Source: an uncultured Candidatus Melainabacteria bacterium (lineage in GTDB: Bacteria > Cyanobacteriota > Vampirovibrionia > Gastranaerophilales > Gastranaerophilaceae). Taken from it: DNA of 64,000 nucleotides. The translations under genes were made by a program, and so were the position numbers. Of this stretch, positions 1-8,263 are shown in pieces. Each line of letters starts with the position of its first letter. Position 1 is the stretch's first letter. The stretch is from positions 1 to 64,000 of the forward strand of contig CAKUUC010000004.1 of the NCBI GenBank assembly GCA_934692625.1. The letters run 5' to 3'. The notes below the pieces were generated by a model. The model searched no databases and was not told the origin of the DNA. It worked only from the letters and a program-made list of their open reading frames with translations.

Positions 1-156
1 TGTGGCCCACTTAGTTCCGGTACTTATCAGACATTCGGGTGTTACAAACAGGCACATATAAACCAAAATCCTTATGATAAAAGCATAACTTGGTGGAGCA
101 GTTTATATAAAGACAAATCTTGGTGGGAAAACTTAAAAAACAATAGCAGCAAGTAA
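1..156 (+). CDS. Prepilin-like protein, C-terminal end (5' part outside window)
   Basis: The first frame is open from base 1 to a TAA at 154-156 and gives the last 51 residues of a protein. The tail (ITWWSSLYKDKSWWENL) matches the C-terminal signature of two complete prepilin-like proteins in this window (YWDSLFKPKSWWEE at 13.9 kb and YWEILFKPRSWWDE at 42.2 kb). It is therefore very probably a member of the same family of pilin-like surface or secreted subunits. The N-terminal methylation motif is beyond the left edge. A hairpin with a T-run follows 23 bases after the stop. Function beyond family membership cannot be stated. Confidence 0.7.
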   Translation, partial: CGPLSSGTYQTFGCYKQAHINQNPYDKSITWWSSLYKDKSWWENLKNNSSK

Positions 157-178
157 AATTCTTATTAAAAAATAAAAA

Positions 179-208
179 ACACCCATAAATTTACGGGTGT
201 TTTTTTTG
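179..208. terminator. Bidirectional intrinsic terminator between prepilin and rpoD
   Basis: ACACCC and GGGTGT arms enclose an A/T palindromic loop. An A-run lies on the left and eight T residues on the right, so the hairpin can end transcription from both the prepilin gene (plus) and rpoD (minus), which converge here. Confidence 0.8.
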
Positions 209-228
209 ATTAAATTTTATTATTTTAA

Positions 229-1326
229 TTACTCAACGTATTCTTCTAAACGTTTTTTACGGTTAGGGTGACGTAATTTTCTCAAAGCTTTCGCTTCGAT
301 TTGTCTGATACGTTCACGAGTAACACCGAATAATTGACCAACTTCTTCCAATGTTCTTTGGCGACCGTCGTCCATACCGAAACGTAATCTCAATACATCT
401 CTTTCTCTTGGAGAAAGTGTACAAAGAACTTCTGCCAAATCTTCTTTTAGCAATTCAGAAGCTACCATTTTAACAGGAGCATCTGCTTCTTTATCTTCAA
501 TAAAATCACCTAAACGAGAATCTTCTTCTTTACCGATTGGAGTTTCTAATGATAAAGGTTCTTGTGCTATTTTGATAATTTCACGAAGTTTTGAAATTGA
601 AACGTTCATTTCTGCTGCCAATTCATCTTCGGTTGGTTTTCTTGACAAATCTTGAGCCAATTTTCTTGTTACTTTTTTCAATTTGTTAATTGTTTCAACC
701 ATGTGAACAGGAATTCTGATAGTTCTTGCTTGGTCTGCGATTGCTCTTGTGATTGCTTGTCTAATCCACCAAGTTGCATAAGTTGAGAATTTGAAACCTC
801 TTTCGTGGTCAAATTTTTCAGCCGCACGAATTAAACCTAAGTTACCTTCTTGAATCAAGTCCAAGAATAACATTCCACGTCCTACATATTTTTTTGCAAT
901 ACTTACAACCAAACGTAAGTTTGCTTGAACTAATTTTCTTTTTGCGATTGCTCCAGGGGTTCCACCTTCTAAAATCTTTCTTGCTAATTCGATTTCTTCG
1001 TTTGCTGATAACAATTTAATTCTACCGATTTCACGAAGATACAATCTTACAGGGTCATCAATTGCTACATTTTTTGGCATTTCCAAATCGCTTTGATCTG
1101 GTTCTTCATTATTGTGAATCATGTAAATATCATCATTGTTGATTTTTTCACCAATTTTTGAAGAAACGATATCTTCAATGTTGTCAGTTGAGATATCTAC
1201 GTTCATGTAATTCATAGAGTCATTTCCGTTGTCTAAAACAGAATCTTCGTCAATATCATGCAAATCCATTGATTCATCATCTTCCATAACACTAACGATT
1301 GAACTTGATTGTCTTTTTTTTGTCAT
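229..1326 (-). CDS. rpoD: Principal RNA polymerase sigma factor (sigma-70)
   Basis: Vegetative sigma factor that directs core RNA polymerase to -35/-10 promoters. At 365 residues it has an acidic N-terminal extension (about 1-88), region 1.2 (DDPVRLYLREIG, about 90), an intact region 2 with the -10-binding helix (STYATWWIRQAITRAI), region 3, and region 4 with the -35 helix (GVTRERIRQIEAKAL). The long non-conserved region found between 1.2 and 2 in proteobacterial RpoD is absent, as in cyanobacterial and Gram-positive SigA. The ATG touches the dnaG stop codon with no gap, and its ribosome site (GGAG, 1336-1339) lies inside the dnaG end, so translation is probably coupled. This is the conserved dnaG-rpoD arrangement. 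Confidence 0.96.
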   Translation of the reverse strand: MTKKRQSSSIVSVMEDDESMDLHDIDEDSVLDNGNDSMNYMNVDISTDNIEDIVSSKIGEKINNDDIYMIHNNEEPDQSDLEMPKNVAIDDPVRLYLREIGRIKLLSANEEIELARKILEGGTPGAIAKRKLVQANLRLVVSIAKKYVGRGMLFLDLIQEGNLGLIRAAEKFDHERGFKFSTYATWWIRQAITRAIADQARTIRIPVHMVETINKLKKVTRKLAQDLSRKPTEDELAAEMNVSISKLREIIKIAQEPLSLETPIGKEEDSRLGDFIEDKEADAPVKMVASELLKEDLAEVLCTLSPRERDVLRLRFGMDDGRQRTLEEVGQLFGVTRERIRQIEAKALRKLRHPNRKKRLEEYVE

Positions 1327-3216
1327 CTATATTTTCTCCGATTTTTGTCTTAAATTCTTAATCTTATCTCTAAGCCGCATTTGAATTTTCAGGGCTTCAG
1401 GGTCATCATCACTAACACCTTTATACATCTTTCTGATGTTTTCAGTTTCTTTAAGGTGTTTACAACGATTTATTTTTTCTATGGTTTCATTTATCACACT
1501 TTCAAAATCTTCTTCAGATAATCCTTTATATACCTCTGCTGTTGCTATCAGTTCTGATAAAAGTGTCTGAGCCTCACTATTATCAATGTATTCAGTATAT
1601 AAATGTTCGATTAATTCCTTCACATTATTTACGGTCTGAGTCAATTTGTCAATTGTAGATTTTACATTTGTTAATAATTCGTCTTCAAACGTAACACCTT
1701 TGACCATTTCTTTTATTTGAGTAAATGTTTTAGGACAGTCGATTACAAAAAAACCGCTCAATAAAATTTTTTGCGCTTTTTGCTGCACAGATTTATTTTT
1801 TGTTACATTTTTTACAATTTTTTCTGTGTATGAATAGTTTGAACGTTCATAAATCATCATTTCATTTTTTATCGCATTGGCATCAATAGAAAGGACTTGA
1901 GCCACTGAGTCGATGTATTCAGAACGTATAATTCTGTTTTTTATTTCGTACAAAATTGGAATAATTTGCTTAATATATTGCGCTTTTTCTTGCGGAGTTT
2001 TGTAGTTATCTTTTTCTTTCAAAATACTGTTGAGCTTAAAATCAATGAATAATGGTGCTTGTTCCATATACATTTTGTAAGCATCAGCACCGACAGAACG
2101 TATAAATTCATCAGGGTCTTTACCTTCTGGTGGTGCAATTACTCTGATTTCGCAAGCGTAACGGTCTTTATCAGAAGATACAAAACTTTCGTCAAATTCT
2201 TTTACATTGCCTAATCCGGCAAAAACATCTTTAATAACTTGAGCGCCGCGAGAAGTTGCTTTTTGTCCGGCAGAATCAGTATCAAATGATAAATATATTC
2301 TTCTTGATTTTGTATAGCGAGATAAAAGTTTTACGTGGTCTGTAGTTAAAGAAGTTCCGCACGCTGCGACACAGTTTTCAATGCCGTGTGCTTGTGATGA
2401 AATTACGTCAAAATAACCTTCCATAAGTACTACCGAATCATTTTCTTTTATTGCTTCTTTTGCGGTGTATAAGCCATATAAAAGTTTTCCCTTGTTATAG
2501 ATTAATGAATCAGAAGAGTTTAAATATTTTGGTTGCTTGTCTTTTTCAAAAGTTCTTGCACCAAATGCAACAAAATCGCCATTCTCATTCTGAATAGGAA
2601 TAATTAATCTGTCGTAAAATCTGTCAACATAATGATCTTCTCTTTTGTGGATAAGTCCTGCTTTTTCTAAAACTTCTGCTGAAAAATCTTTTTTCAATTC
2701 ATCATAAAGAAAAGTATATTTTTTAGGAGCAATACCCAAGTGAAATTTTTTGATAATATCTGTTGAAATTCCTCTATTTGTAAGGTATTTCATAGCAAAA
2801 TCGGTACCGGCATCTTTATTTCTCAACAACAAATCGTGGTATAATTCTGCAGAAACCATTGTTGCAGCAAGCATTTGCTCTTTTAATTCTTTAATAGAGC
2901 CTTCGTTAGAGGATTTGTGAGATTGCGGAACCTCTAAATCAAACCTGTCCGCAAGTTCAAGGATTAAGTCTTTGAATTCAATATTGCGTGTTTTCATTAT
3001 GAATTTCAAAGCATCACCTGTTTCACCGCAACTGAAACACTTGTAAATCCCCATGTGCGGAGTTACACAAAAAGACGGATTTTTATCCTTGTGAAACGGA
3101 CACAAGCCCCAATACTGCTTACCACGCTGTTTCAAGACAACTTCACGGGATACAACTTCCACTATATCCAGTCTGTCTTTTATCTGTTGTATTAATTCAT
3201 CCCACGAGGTAACCAT
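1327..3216 (-). CDS. dnaG: DNA primase
   Basis: Synthesises RNA primers for lagging-strand replication and works with DnaB helicase at the fork. The 629 residues hold a CHC2 zinc finger (C39, H42, C60, C63), the DnaG catalytic core, a TOPRIM domain (VVLMEGYFDVIS, then SFDTDSAGQKAT) and a C-terminal DnaB-interaction region weakly conserved by eye. Length fits the family. It is the first gene of a dnaG-rpoD unit. No Shine-Dalgarno is visible; a TACAAT hexamer (3223-3228) ends six bases before the ATG, suggesting a leaderless or near-leaderless mRNA. Confidence 0.96.
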   Translation of the reverse strand: MVTSWDELIQQIKDRLDIVEVVSREVVLKQRGKQYWGLCPFHKDKNPSFCVTPHMGIYKCFSCGETGDALKFIMKTRNIEFKDLILELADRFDLEVPQSHKSSNEGSIKELKEQMLAATMVSAELYHDLLLRNKDAGTDFAMKYLTNRGISTDIIKKFHLGIAPKKYTFLYDELKKDFSAEVLEKAGLIHKREDHYVDRFYDRLIIPIQNENGDFVAFGARTFEKDKQPKYLNSSDSLIYNKGKLLYGLYTAKEAIKENDSVVLMEGYFDVISSQAHGIENCVAACGTSLTTDHVKLLSRYTKSRRIYLSFDTDSAGQKATSRGAQVIKDVFAGLGNVKEFDESFVSSDKDRYACEIRVIAPPEGKDPDEFIRSVGADAYKMYMEQAPLFIDFKLNSILKEKDNYKTPQEKAQYIKQIIPILYEIKNRIIRSEYIDSVAQVLSIDANAIKNEMMIYERSNYSYTEKIVKNVTKNKSVQQKAQKILLSGFFVIDCPKTFTQIKEMVKGVTFEDELLTNVKSTIDKLTQTVNNVKELIEHLYTEYIDNSEAQTLLSELIATAEVYKGLSEEDFESVINETIEKINRCKHLKETENIRKMYKGVSDDDPEALKIQMRLRDKIKNLRQKSEKI

Positions 3217-3222
3217 ATTAGC

Positions 3223-3228
3223 ATTGTA
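3223..3228 (-). promoter_or_regulatory. -10 element of dnaG-rpoD, six bases before ATG
   Basis: On the minus strand TACAAT is followed by GCTAAT and then the dnaG ATG. With the usual 6-7 nt from -10 to start site, transcription would begin at or next to the start codon. The -35 region is weak. Confidence 0.45.
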
Positions 3229-3301
3229 ACACCAATAAAAGGTTAATTAAACGGTTTTAGAAAAATATCATATTTTCGTATTACAAATTTCAGGACAAAA
3301 T

Positions 3302-3327
3302 AAAAACCGACTTGCTAAAAATCGGTT
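3302..3327 (-). terminator. Terminator of the 137-residue gene at 3364
   Basis: AAACCGA and TCGGTTT arms with a T-rich tail on the minus strand, 37 bases beyond the stop codon of the upstream minus-strand gene. Confidence 0.75.
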
Positions 3328-3363
3328 TCAAAATGTCAAATTAAGTGTGTTAGGGGTTTTATT

Positions 3364-3777
3364 TTATGCAAATAAATCTGCGAAAGGTCCGTTAGGGTCT
3401 TGAATATGAGCGGCAACGGCGCCATCTTCAACTTTTTTCAACCCCGGAAGGACTGTTTCATTTAATCCTGTTGTAACGCTGGCAACTTGTTGAGCAGAAA
3501 CTTTGTAGTTGTAACCCAAACTTGCCAATATAGCGTTTGTTTCGTCAGCGATTTCTTTGTTTGCTAAAGAAAAATTACCGAATTGAGAAACATACACATA
3601 TTGTGATTTTTGTGCTAACAAATCTCTATCATCGTCCAAACCTTTGAATACAACATCAGAAGCAACATCTTTAACTTCTTCTTGAGCAACTTTTTCAGTT
3701 TCCTTTGCATTTGATTTGGTAATTCTTAAATTGTAATTATTATAACCGTTATTGAAATCATTAAATTTGATTGACAT
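3364..3777 (-). CDS. Hypothetical protein, 137 residues, LFA C-terminus
   Basis: Not a family I recognise. It has no signal peptide or membrane segment, a charged N-terminal third with Asn/Tyr-rich start, and a more hydrophobic, probably helical second half. It ends in GPFADLFA. The unrelated 137-residue protein at 5053 ends in QEFSQLFA, so the two share an F-x-x-LFA tail. A ribosome site (AGGAG) lies just before the ATG, and a dedicated terminator follows. It is monocistronic. The short conserved C-terminal tag could be a sorting or docking signal, which is inference only. Confidence 0.7.
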   Translation of the reverse strand: MSIKFNDFNNGYNNYNLRITKSNAKETEKVAQEEVKDVASDVVFKGLDDDRDLLAQKSQYVYVSQFGNFSLANKEIADETNAILASLGYNYKVSAQQVASVTTGLNETVLPGLKKVEDGAVAAHIQDPNGPFADLFA

Positions 3778-3930
3778 TTCGGTTCTCCTTATTGCTTACT
3801 TACAATATAAGTTACGGCATGATTTTTAAGAATCTTTAGCAATAAGACAAAATTTCCTTATTTTTTGTTACATTTGTTTACATGAATGGGTGAAAAATAA
3901 AAATATAGCAAAAGGTTGTCCAAAACGGGT

Positions 3931-3984
3931 GCGTCCTTCTGAAAAGATTAAAAGTAGGTTGGGAAAAGCGGAGCGATTCCCAAC
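3931..3984 (+). repeat. Intergenic palindromic repeat (TTCTGAA-type plus GTAGGTTGG hairpin)
   Basis: CTTCTGAAAAGATTAAAA runs straight into a hairpin beginning GTAGGTTGGGAA (3954) and closing with TTCCCAAC (to 3984). The GTAGGTYGG hairpin recurs at 32457-32480 and, inverted, at 43679-43702. The TTCTGAAAAGATTAAAA part recurs at 43603. Confidence 0.6.
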
Positions 3985-4099
3985 ATTCCGTAAATATTAA
4001 AGGCTAACAAAGTTTCTCAAAGGGTCACCCTGAACTGGTTTCAGGGTCTCTTCATGACAAGATGTAACAAGGCTTACTCTCTAAAATTATTGTAAAATT

Positions 4100-4218
4100 A
4101 TGTTCCCCGCTGGCAGGCACTAGCTGAACCGGCGAAGAATGAGCCGTGTGAAACTGCGTGCCGTATGGCTGGAACCGAAATATTTGATTTCGAAGGGGAG
4201 GGAAACCAAATAGAACAT
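4100..4218. ncRNA. Candidate structured RNA, family unknown
   Basis: In the middle of an 830-base gap, this stretch is clearly more GC-rich than its surroundings and highly foldable. The outer arms are ATGTTC (4100-4105) and GAACAT (4213-4218). Inside are CCCC/GGGG, CGGC-GAAGAATGA-GCCG, GCC-GTAT-GGC and CGAAAT-ATTTG-ATTTCG. There is no reading frame of note. It does not show the core motifs of SRP RNA, RNase P, tmRNA or common riboswitches that I know. Part of it (GAGCCGTGTG...CGTATGGCT) loosely recalls group II intron domain V. Strand is undecided. Confidence 0.35.
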
Positions 4219-4312
4219 GGTTTTAGGTATTTAATTCTTTGCTTTATTTTGATTATGGAAGAGATACTGAAATAAATTCAGCATGACTTCTTAGTAGGCT
4301 TTGCAAGGGCTT

Positions 4313-4380
4313 GTCATTCTGAAAACTTAGAAAATTTTTGTGAATGTAATGAGCAAATAAATTTTCTTGTTATTCAGAAT
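4313..4380 (+). repeat. Palindromic intergenic repeat, copy A2
   Basis: It starts GTCATTCTGAAAACTTAG and ends TTATTCAGAAT, so the ends are inverted (ATTCTGAA/TTCAGAAT), with AGAAAATTT/AAATTTTCT nested inside. A near-identical copy lies inverted at 23545-23608 and a diverged one at 43599-43666. Confidence 0.75.
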
Positions 4381-4607
4381 CTGTTTAATTTTTCTGGATT
4401 GCCACGACAATCTTACGATTGTCTTGGATTTTTGCAGGTCGGACTATTTTGTTCGCATTAAACGGCATTACAGTTTTACAAACTTTCAGCCTCTGCTCAC
4501 AAAATTCAACGCAGTCCTCCCAAGGACGTGTTTGCTACGCAGCACACTAGCCAAAATCCGCGTCTCGCAATGACGTAAAATCTGTCAAGCACTCGCCAAT
4601 ATTGTTA

Positions 4608-4877
4608 TTACGCATACCAGCTCGAAACTTTATTAAAATAACCGTTTAATATTCCCTTTGCACTATCTAAACTCATGCCGGAATCGCCGTCAGCTTTTAT
4701 TATACCTTTTCTTGAAGTAAACAAACTTTCTGCGGATTTACGCCTTGCCAAAGCAGCCTCGTATGCAGAATCCCCCGCCCCGTACTTTGCATGGACAGTC
4801 TTGAAATTCTTTTGAGCCGACTCTAACGAATAATACGCCTGCAAAAACGCAGGATTAATCATAACCTTTTCAACCAA
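4608..4877 (-). CDS. Hypothetical small protein, 89 residues
   Basis: Not recognised. It is mostly helical by composition (ESAQKNF, YEAALARRKSAESLF), with Gly/Ser turns, and ends in SSWYA. There is no signal peptide or membrane segment. The start is probably TTG at 4877, because AAGGAG (4884-4889) sits six bases before it; an internal ATG at 4862 (MINPAF) is too far from that site. Its neighbours on both sides are also small unknown minus-strand genes with aromatic-Ala C-termini. Confidence 0.6.
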   Translation of the reverse strand: MVEKVMINPAFLQAYYSLESAQKNFKTVHAKYGAGDSAYEAALARRKSAESLFTSRKGIIKADGDSGMSLDSAKGILNGYFNKVSSWYA

Positions 4878-4997
4878 AATTTACTCCTTGTAACTTTTCC
4901 TACACTTATATAAAGTATTTTTATTGGGTAAAATTGCACTATCGCAATATTCGGATTCACATTTTGTAATACCTTTACAAATTATTTCAAAATAAAA

Positions 4998-5020
4998 AGC
5001 CGATTTTATTAAAATCGGCT
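4998..5020 (-). terminator. Terminator of the 137-residue gene at 5053
   Basis: AGCCGATTTT/AAAATCGGCT is a perfect 10-bp stem with a three-base loop, and a T-run follows on the minus strand. It lies 33 bases after the stop. Confidence 0.85.
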
Positions 5021-5052
5021 CTATCGTATATATGTGAGATTTTCAATTTCGA

Positions 5053-5466
5053 CTATGCAAAAAGTTGTGAAAATTCTTGACCGTAAAAGTCATTTTTTTC
5101 AGGTGTTTGCATATTTTTTGCAACATCCGGAATATTTGTATAATAATCTAAATCTTTTACCGCCTGTTGAGGGTTACTCAATTCATATTGACCTTGCCAA
5201 CGACCAAACTCAGGTGCGGCAGCCTGTACCCTATTAAGTGCTTCGGAAGCATTTGTTACAGGTTTTTTATTTGATAATTCAACGCCTAAAAAACCATATC
5301 CGTAATCTAAATCCGCTCTTTGTGTTTTATCTGTTCCTGCTGCAGCTTTCACGTCAACAGGTTTACTTATGCTTTCTGCTTGTTTTGTCACAACATTTCG
5401 CAGATTTCCAAAAGCATTAACAGTGCCTTGTCTTAATTTTGAAATACCGTTGTCAAAAGTTCCCAT
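5053..5466 (-). CDS. Hypothetical protein, 137 residues, LFA C-terminus
   Basis: No family recognised. It is soluble, has no signal peptide, and is rich in Asn, Gln and Ala. The N-terminus (MGTFDNGISKLRQGTVNAFGNLRNVV) looks amphipathic. It ends in QEFSQLFA, like the GPFADLFA tail of the unrelated protein at 3364. GGAG ten bases before the ATG supports the start, and a strong terminator follows, so it is a single-gene unit. Confidence 0.65.
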   Translation of the reverse strand: MGTFDNGISKLRQGTVNAFGNLRNVVTKQAESISKPVDVKAAAGTDKTQRADLDYGYGFLGVELSNKKPVTNASEALNRVQAAAPEFGRWQGQYELSNPQQAVKDLDYYTNIPDVAKNMQTPEKNDFYGQEFSQLFA

Positions 5467-5726
5467 TGTGTCGAATCTCCTTTTTGCTCACATATACTTG
5501 TGTGTGTTATTTACCGTGTTTAATCAATCTCTTAATTTTCCATCTCGTATATATATAAAGTATTTTTCAAATACAAAATTGCGTGATTTGTTCCTTTTGT
5601 AAAGAAATATTAACAACCCTAAAACCATGTCGTATCATGGCTTTCTGACAAAACACTAACCAAACGGCTAATACCAATAAGGGCTATTTAATACTACTAT
5701 AGTTGTAAGAATTACGGAATTTTTGT

Positions 5727-5936
5727 ATGGAAAAGAATAGTGTAAACATAACAAACAGGGAATTAGAAGTTCTAAAATATGTCACGCAAGGATTGACTAA
5801 TAGAGAAATCGCCGAAATTTTAAAAATTACGCATCACACTGTAAAGGCTCATGTTGCCTCTCTTATTAAGAAAATGGGTGCAAGAAATAGATTAGGTATA
5901 TCTATGGAAGCAAAAAATTTGGGACTTATTGATTAA
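5727..5936 (+). CDS. Single-domain LuxR/GerE-type DNA-binding regulator
   Basis: The 69 residues are essentially just a GerE helix-turn-helix: ITNRELEVLKYVTQGLTNREIAEIL, then the recognition helix HHTVKAHVASLIKKMG. There is no receiver or ligand-binding domain. Such stand-alone proteins bind DNA as dimers, with activity set by expression or an unknown partner. It converges with lepA with only two bases between the stops. A direct target cannot be read from the window. Confidence 0.85.
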   Translation: MEKNSVNITNRELEVLKYVTQGLTNREIAEILKITHHTVKAHVASLIKKMGARNRLGISMEAKNLGLID

Positions 5937-5938
5937 AT

Positions 5939-7741
5939 TTAATCTTCGTCCAAACTTAGCACTGCCATAAATGCTTCTTGTGGAACTTCTACGCTACCAA
6001 CAGATTTCATACGTTTTTTACCTTTTTTCTGTTTTTCTAGTAGTTTACGTTTACGAGAAATGTCACCACCGTAACATTTTGCCAATACGTTTTTACGCAT
6101 TGCTTTGATTGTTGTTCTGGCGATTACTCTACCGCCGACAGCAGCCTGAACCGGAACTTCAAACAATTGTCTTGGAATAATTTCTTTTAATTTTGATGTT
6201 AATTTTTGTCCAATATAAAATGCACTGTCTTCGTGACAAATTACAGATAAAGCATCAACTACATCGCCTGACAACATAATATCAAGTTTTACAAGTTTTG
6301 ACCTTTTGTATTCACTAAATTCATAATCTAAACTTGCGTAACCTTTTGTTCTTGATTTCAATTGGTCATAAAAATCAGTAATAACTTCACTTAGCGGTAT
6401 TTCATACGCTAAATCTACACGAACTTTGTCTAAATATGTCATATTAATAAATATGCCACGTTTTGTTTGTGCTAAATCCATCAATGTTCCGACAAACTCA
6501 TTTGGTGTAATAATTTGAACTTTTACATAAGGTTCTTCAATATAATCTCTATATTGCGCTGCCGGAAGATTAGCAGGGTTATCTATTTCAATAACTTCGC
6601 CATTTGTTTTGTGAACCTTATACACAACAGACGGTGCAGTTGTTACCAAAGACAAATTGTATTCTCTTTCCAACCTTTCTTGGGCAATTTCCATGTGGAG
6701 CATTCCCAAAAATCCGCATCTGAATCCAAATCCTAATGCGCTTGATGTTTCCGGTTCAAAAGTGATACTACTGTCGTTAAGTTTCAATTTTTCAAGTGCT
6801 TCTTTTAAATCACCATAATCTTCATTATCTACCGGATACATACCGGAAAATACCATCGGCAATGCTTCTTTATACCCGGGAAGTGGTTCTTTAGCCGGAT
6901 TTTCCACATTTGTAACAGTATCACCGACAAATCTTGTCAATTCTTTTATTGAACCTGCAAAATATCCAACATCACCGCAAGTTAAAGTTTCAACGGGAAC
7001 TCTTGCCGGTGTTTGATATCCGAGTTCAACAATTTCGTATTCTTTATTAGAAGCCATAAAACGAACTTTGTCGCCAAGTTTCATACTTCCGTCAACAATT
7101 TTGAAATAACAAACTGTCCCTAAATATTGGTCGTAAACGCTATCAAATACAAGTGCTCTCAACGGTTTATCAGAATTATCAATAGGAGCAGGAATGTAGT
7201 TTACAACGGCTTCTAAAACATCTTCAATCCCTTCACCTGTTTTTGCACTGACCGGAATTGCCATAGAAGCATCAATTCCTAAAATTTCTTCAATTTCTTG
7301 CCTTACACGTTCAACATCTGCTGATGGCAAGTCAATTTTATTAATTACCGGAATGATTTCCAAATTTTGCTCAATAGCAAGGTAAACATTGGCTAATGTT
7401 TGCGCTTCAACCCCTTGAGTTGCATCAACAATCAAAAGTGCGCCTTCACACGCTGCTAAAGAACGAGAAACTTCGTAAGAAAAATCTACGTGTCCTGGGG
7501 TGTCAATCAAGTTCAATTCATAGTTTTTACCATCTTGCGCCTTATAATTCATTCTTGCAGCGTTCAATTTGATGGTAATACCACGTTCACGCTCAATATC
7601 CATTGAGTCTAGTAACTGTTCTTGCATGTCACGTTTAGCAACGGTTCCGGTTTTTTCGAGTAAACGGTCGGCAAGTGTCGATTTCCCGTGGTCAATGTGT
7701 GCAATAATACAAAAATTTCTTACGTTTTCTCTAGTCTTCAT
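5939..7741 (-). CDS. lepA: Elongation factor 4 (translational GTPase LepA)
   Basis: Ribosome-associated GTPase thought to act in initiation or back-translocation under stress. The 600 residues are full length. G1 is AHIDHGKSTL, the switch I region RERGITIK, G3 DTPGHVDF and G4 NKIDLP. Domain II is followed by the EF-G-like domains and the LepA-specific C-terminus (AKCYGGDISRKRKLLEKQKKGKKRMK). It has its own promoter: TTTACA (7771-7776), a 16-bp spacer and TATAAT (7749-7754), ending seven bases before the ATG with no Shine-Dalgarno, so the mRNA is probably leaderless. Confidence 0.97.
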   Translation of the reverse strand: MKTRENVRNFCIIAHIDHGKSTLADRLLEKTGTVAKRDMQEQLLDSMDIERERGITIKLNAARMNYKAQDGKNYELNLIDTPGHVDFSYEVSRSLAACEGALLIVDATQGVEAQTLANVYLAIEQNLEIIPVINKIDLPSADVERVRQEIEEILGIDASMAIPVSAKTGEGIEDVLEAVVNYIPAPIDNSDKPLRALVFDSVYDQYLGTVCYFKIVDGSMKLGDKVRFMASNKEYEIVELGYQTPARVPVETLTCGDVGYFAGSIKELTRFVGDTVTNVENPAKEPLPGYKEALPMVFSGMYPVDNEDYGDLKEALEKLKLNDSSITFEPETSSALGFGFRCGFLGMLHMEIAQERLEREYNLSLVTTAPSVVYKVHKTNGEVIEIDNPANLPAAQYRDYIEEPYVKVQIITPNEFVGTLMDLAQTKRGIFINMTYLDKVRVDLAYEIPLSEVITDFYDQLKSRTKGYASLDYEFSEYKRSKLVKLDIMLSGDVVDALSVICHEDSAFYIGQKLTSKLKEIIPRQLFEVPVQAAVGGRVIARTTIKAMRKNVLAKCYGGDISRKRKLLEKQKKGKKRMKSVGSVEVPQEAFMAVLSLDED

Positions 7742-7748
7742 ACTTTTG

Positions 7749-7776
7749 ATTATATATGAAAAACACTAATTGTAAA
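7749..7776 (-). promoter_or_regulatory. lepA promoter, leaderless type
   Basis: The minus strand reads TTTACA, 16 bases, TATAAT, seven bases, ATG. It matches the sigma-70 consensus at 5/6 and 6/6, and the predicted start site falls on the start codon. Confidence 0.65.
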
Positions 7777-7789
7777 ATTAAGGGCATTA

Positions 7790-7819
7790 AAAAAACGACC
7801 TTTTATAGGTCGTTTTTTT
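7790..7819. terminator. Terminator of the 52-residue gene, bidirectional in form
   Basis: AAACGACC/GGTCGTTT stem, seven-base loop, with A-run and T-run flanks. It lies just past the small minus-strand gene at 7835 and before the lepA promoter. Confidence 0.8.
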
Positions 7820-7834
7820 GAGTGTACTTAAAAA

Positions 7835-7993
7835 TTAGACTAACCCTAAAACTTTTTTGTACCAAGAGAAGGATTCTAACTCAGTACCGTTAAAGGTTGT
7901 TTTTGTACATTGAGTTTTTAGATAAACTTCAAATTCGTCTGCGAATTTTGACTTAACATTTTTTACCTCAGTTTCCGTAATAGTTTTTGCCAT
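7835..7993 (-). CDS. Small hypothetical protein, 52 residues
   Basis: Short ORF: MAKTITETEVKNVKSKFADE..., ending SFSWYKKVLGLV. It has one Cys, a charged helical N-terminal half and an aromatic C-terminal patch. It is supported as a real gene by AAGGAG eight bases before the ATG, a TATAAT at 8037-8042, and a strong terminator directly after the stop. No family is recognised. It could be a small regulator, a toxin-like peptide or a peptide precursor; nothing in the sequence decides between these. Confidence 0.65.
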   Translation of the reverse strand: MAKTITETEVKNVKSKFADEFEVYLKTQCTKTTFNGTELESFSWYKKVLGLV

Positions 7994-8036
7994 AAACGCA
8001 CTCCTTATATACACCTAACACTTAAGAACAACTAAT

Positions 8037-8082
8037 ATTATACCACAAAAAACATGTTTTTTCCAGTAATAAAACATGTTTG
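8037..8082 (-). promoter_or_regulatory. Promoter of the 52-residue gene with ACATGT palindromes
   Basis: TATAAT (plus coordinates 8037-8042) preceded by TGG, an extended -10. The -35/spacer region is covered by a perfect 16-bp palindrome AAAAAACATGTTTTTT (8047-8062), and a second AAAACATGTTTG follows at 8071-8082. The placement suits a repressor operator. Confidence 0.45.
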
Positions 8083-8263
8083 CGGGAAATTTTGCCATTA
8101 TTAGGGAATTTTATTTGTAAAATTTTATTAAGAGATTTTGTTTTTATAATAATTCAATTATTATATTTTTCTAAACACAGTATTTACAAAGTTTCTAACA
8201 ATTTGCAAAGTTTTGCACAAGCAAACTTTTTATGCTAATATCTAAAATAAAGAGGGTTGTTAT

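Noticed and set aside
4141..4176. Group II intron domain V
   Set aside because: Only partial resemblance; several G-U pairs, an oversized loop and no intron-encoded protein or domain VI nearby.
4367..4573. 68-residue plus-strand ORF in the repeat-rich gap
   Set aside because: It starts inside the palindromic repeat, lacks a ribosome site and has unnatural composition.
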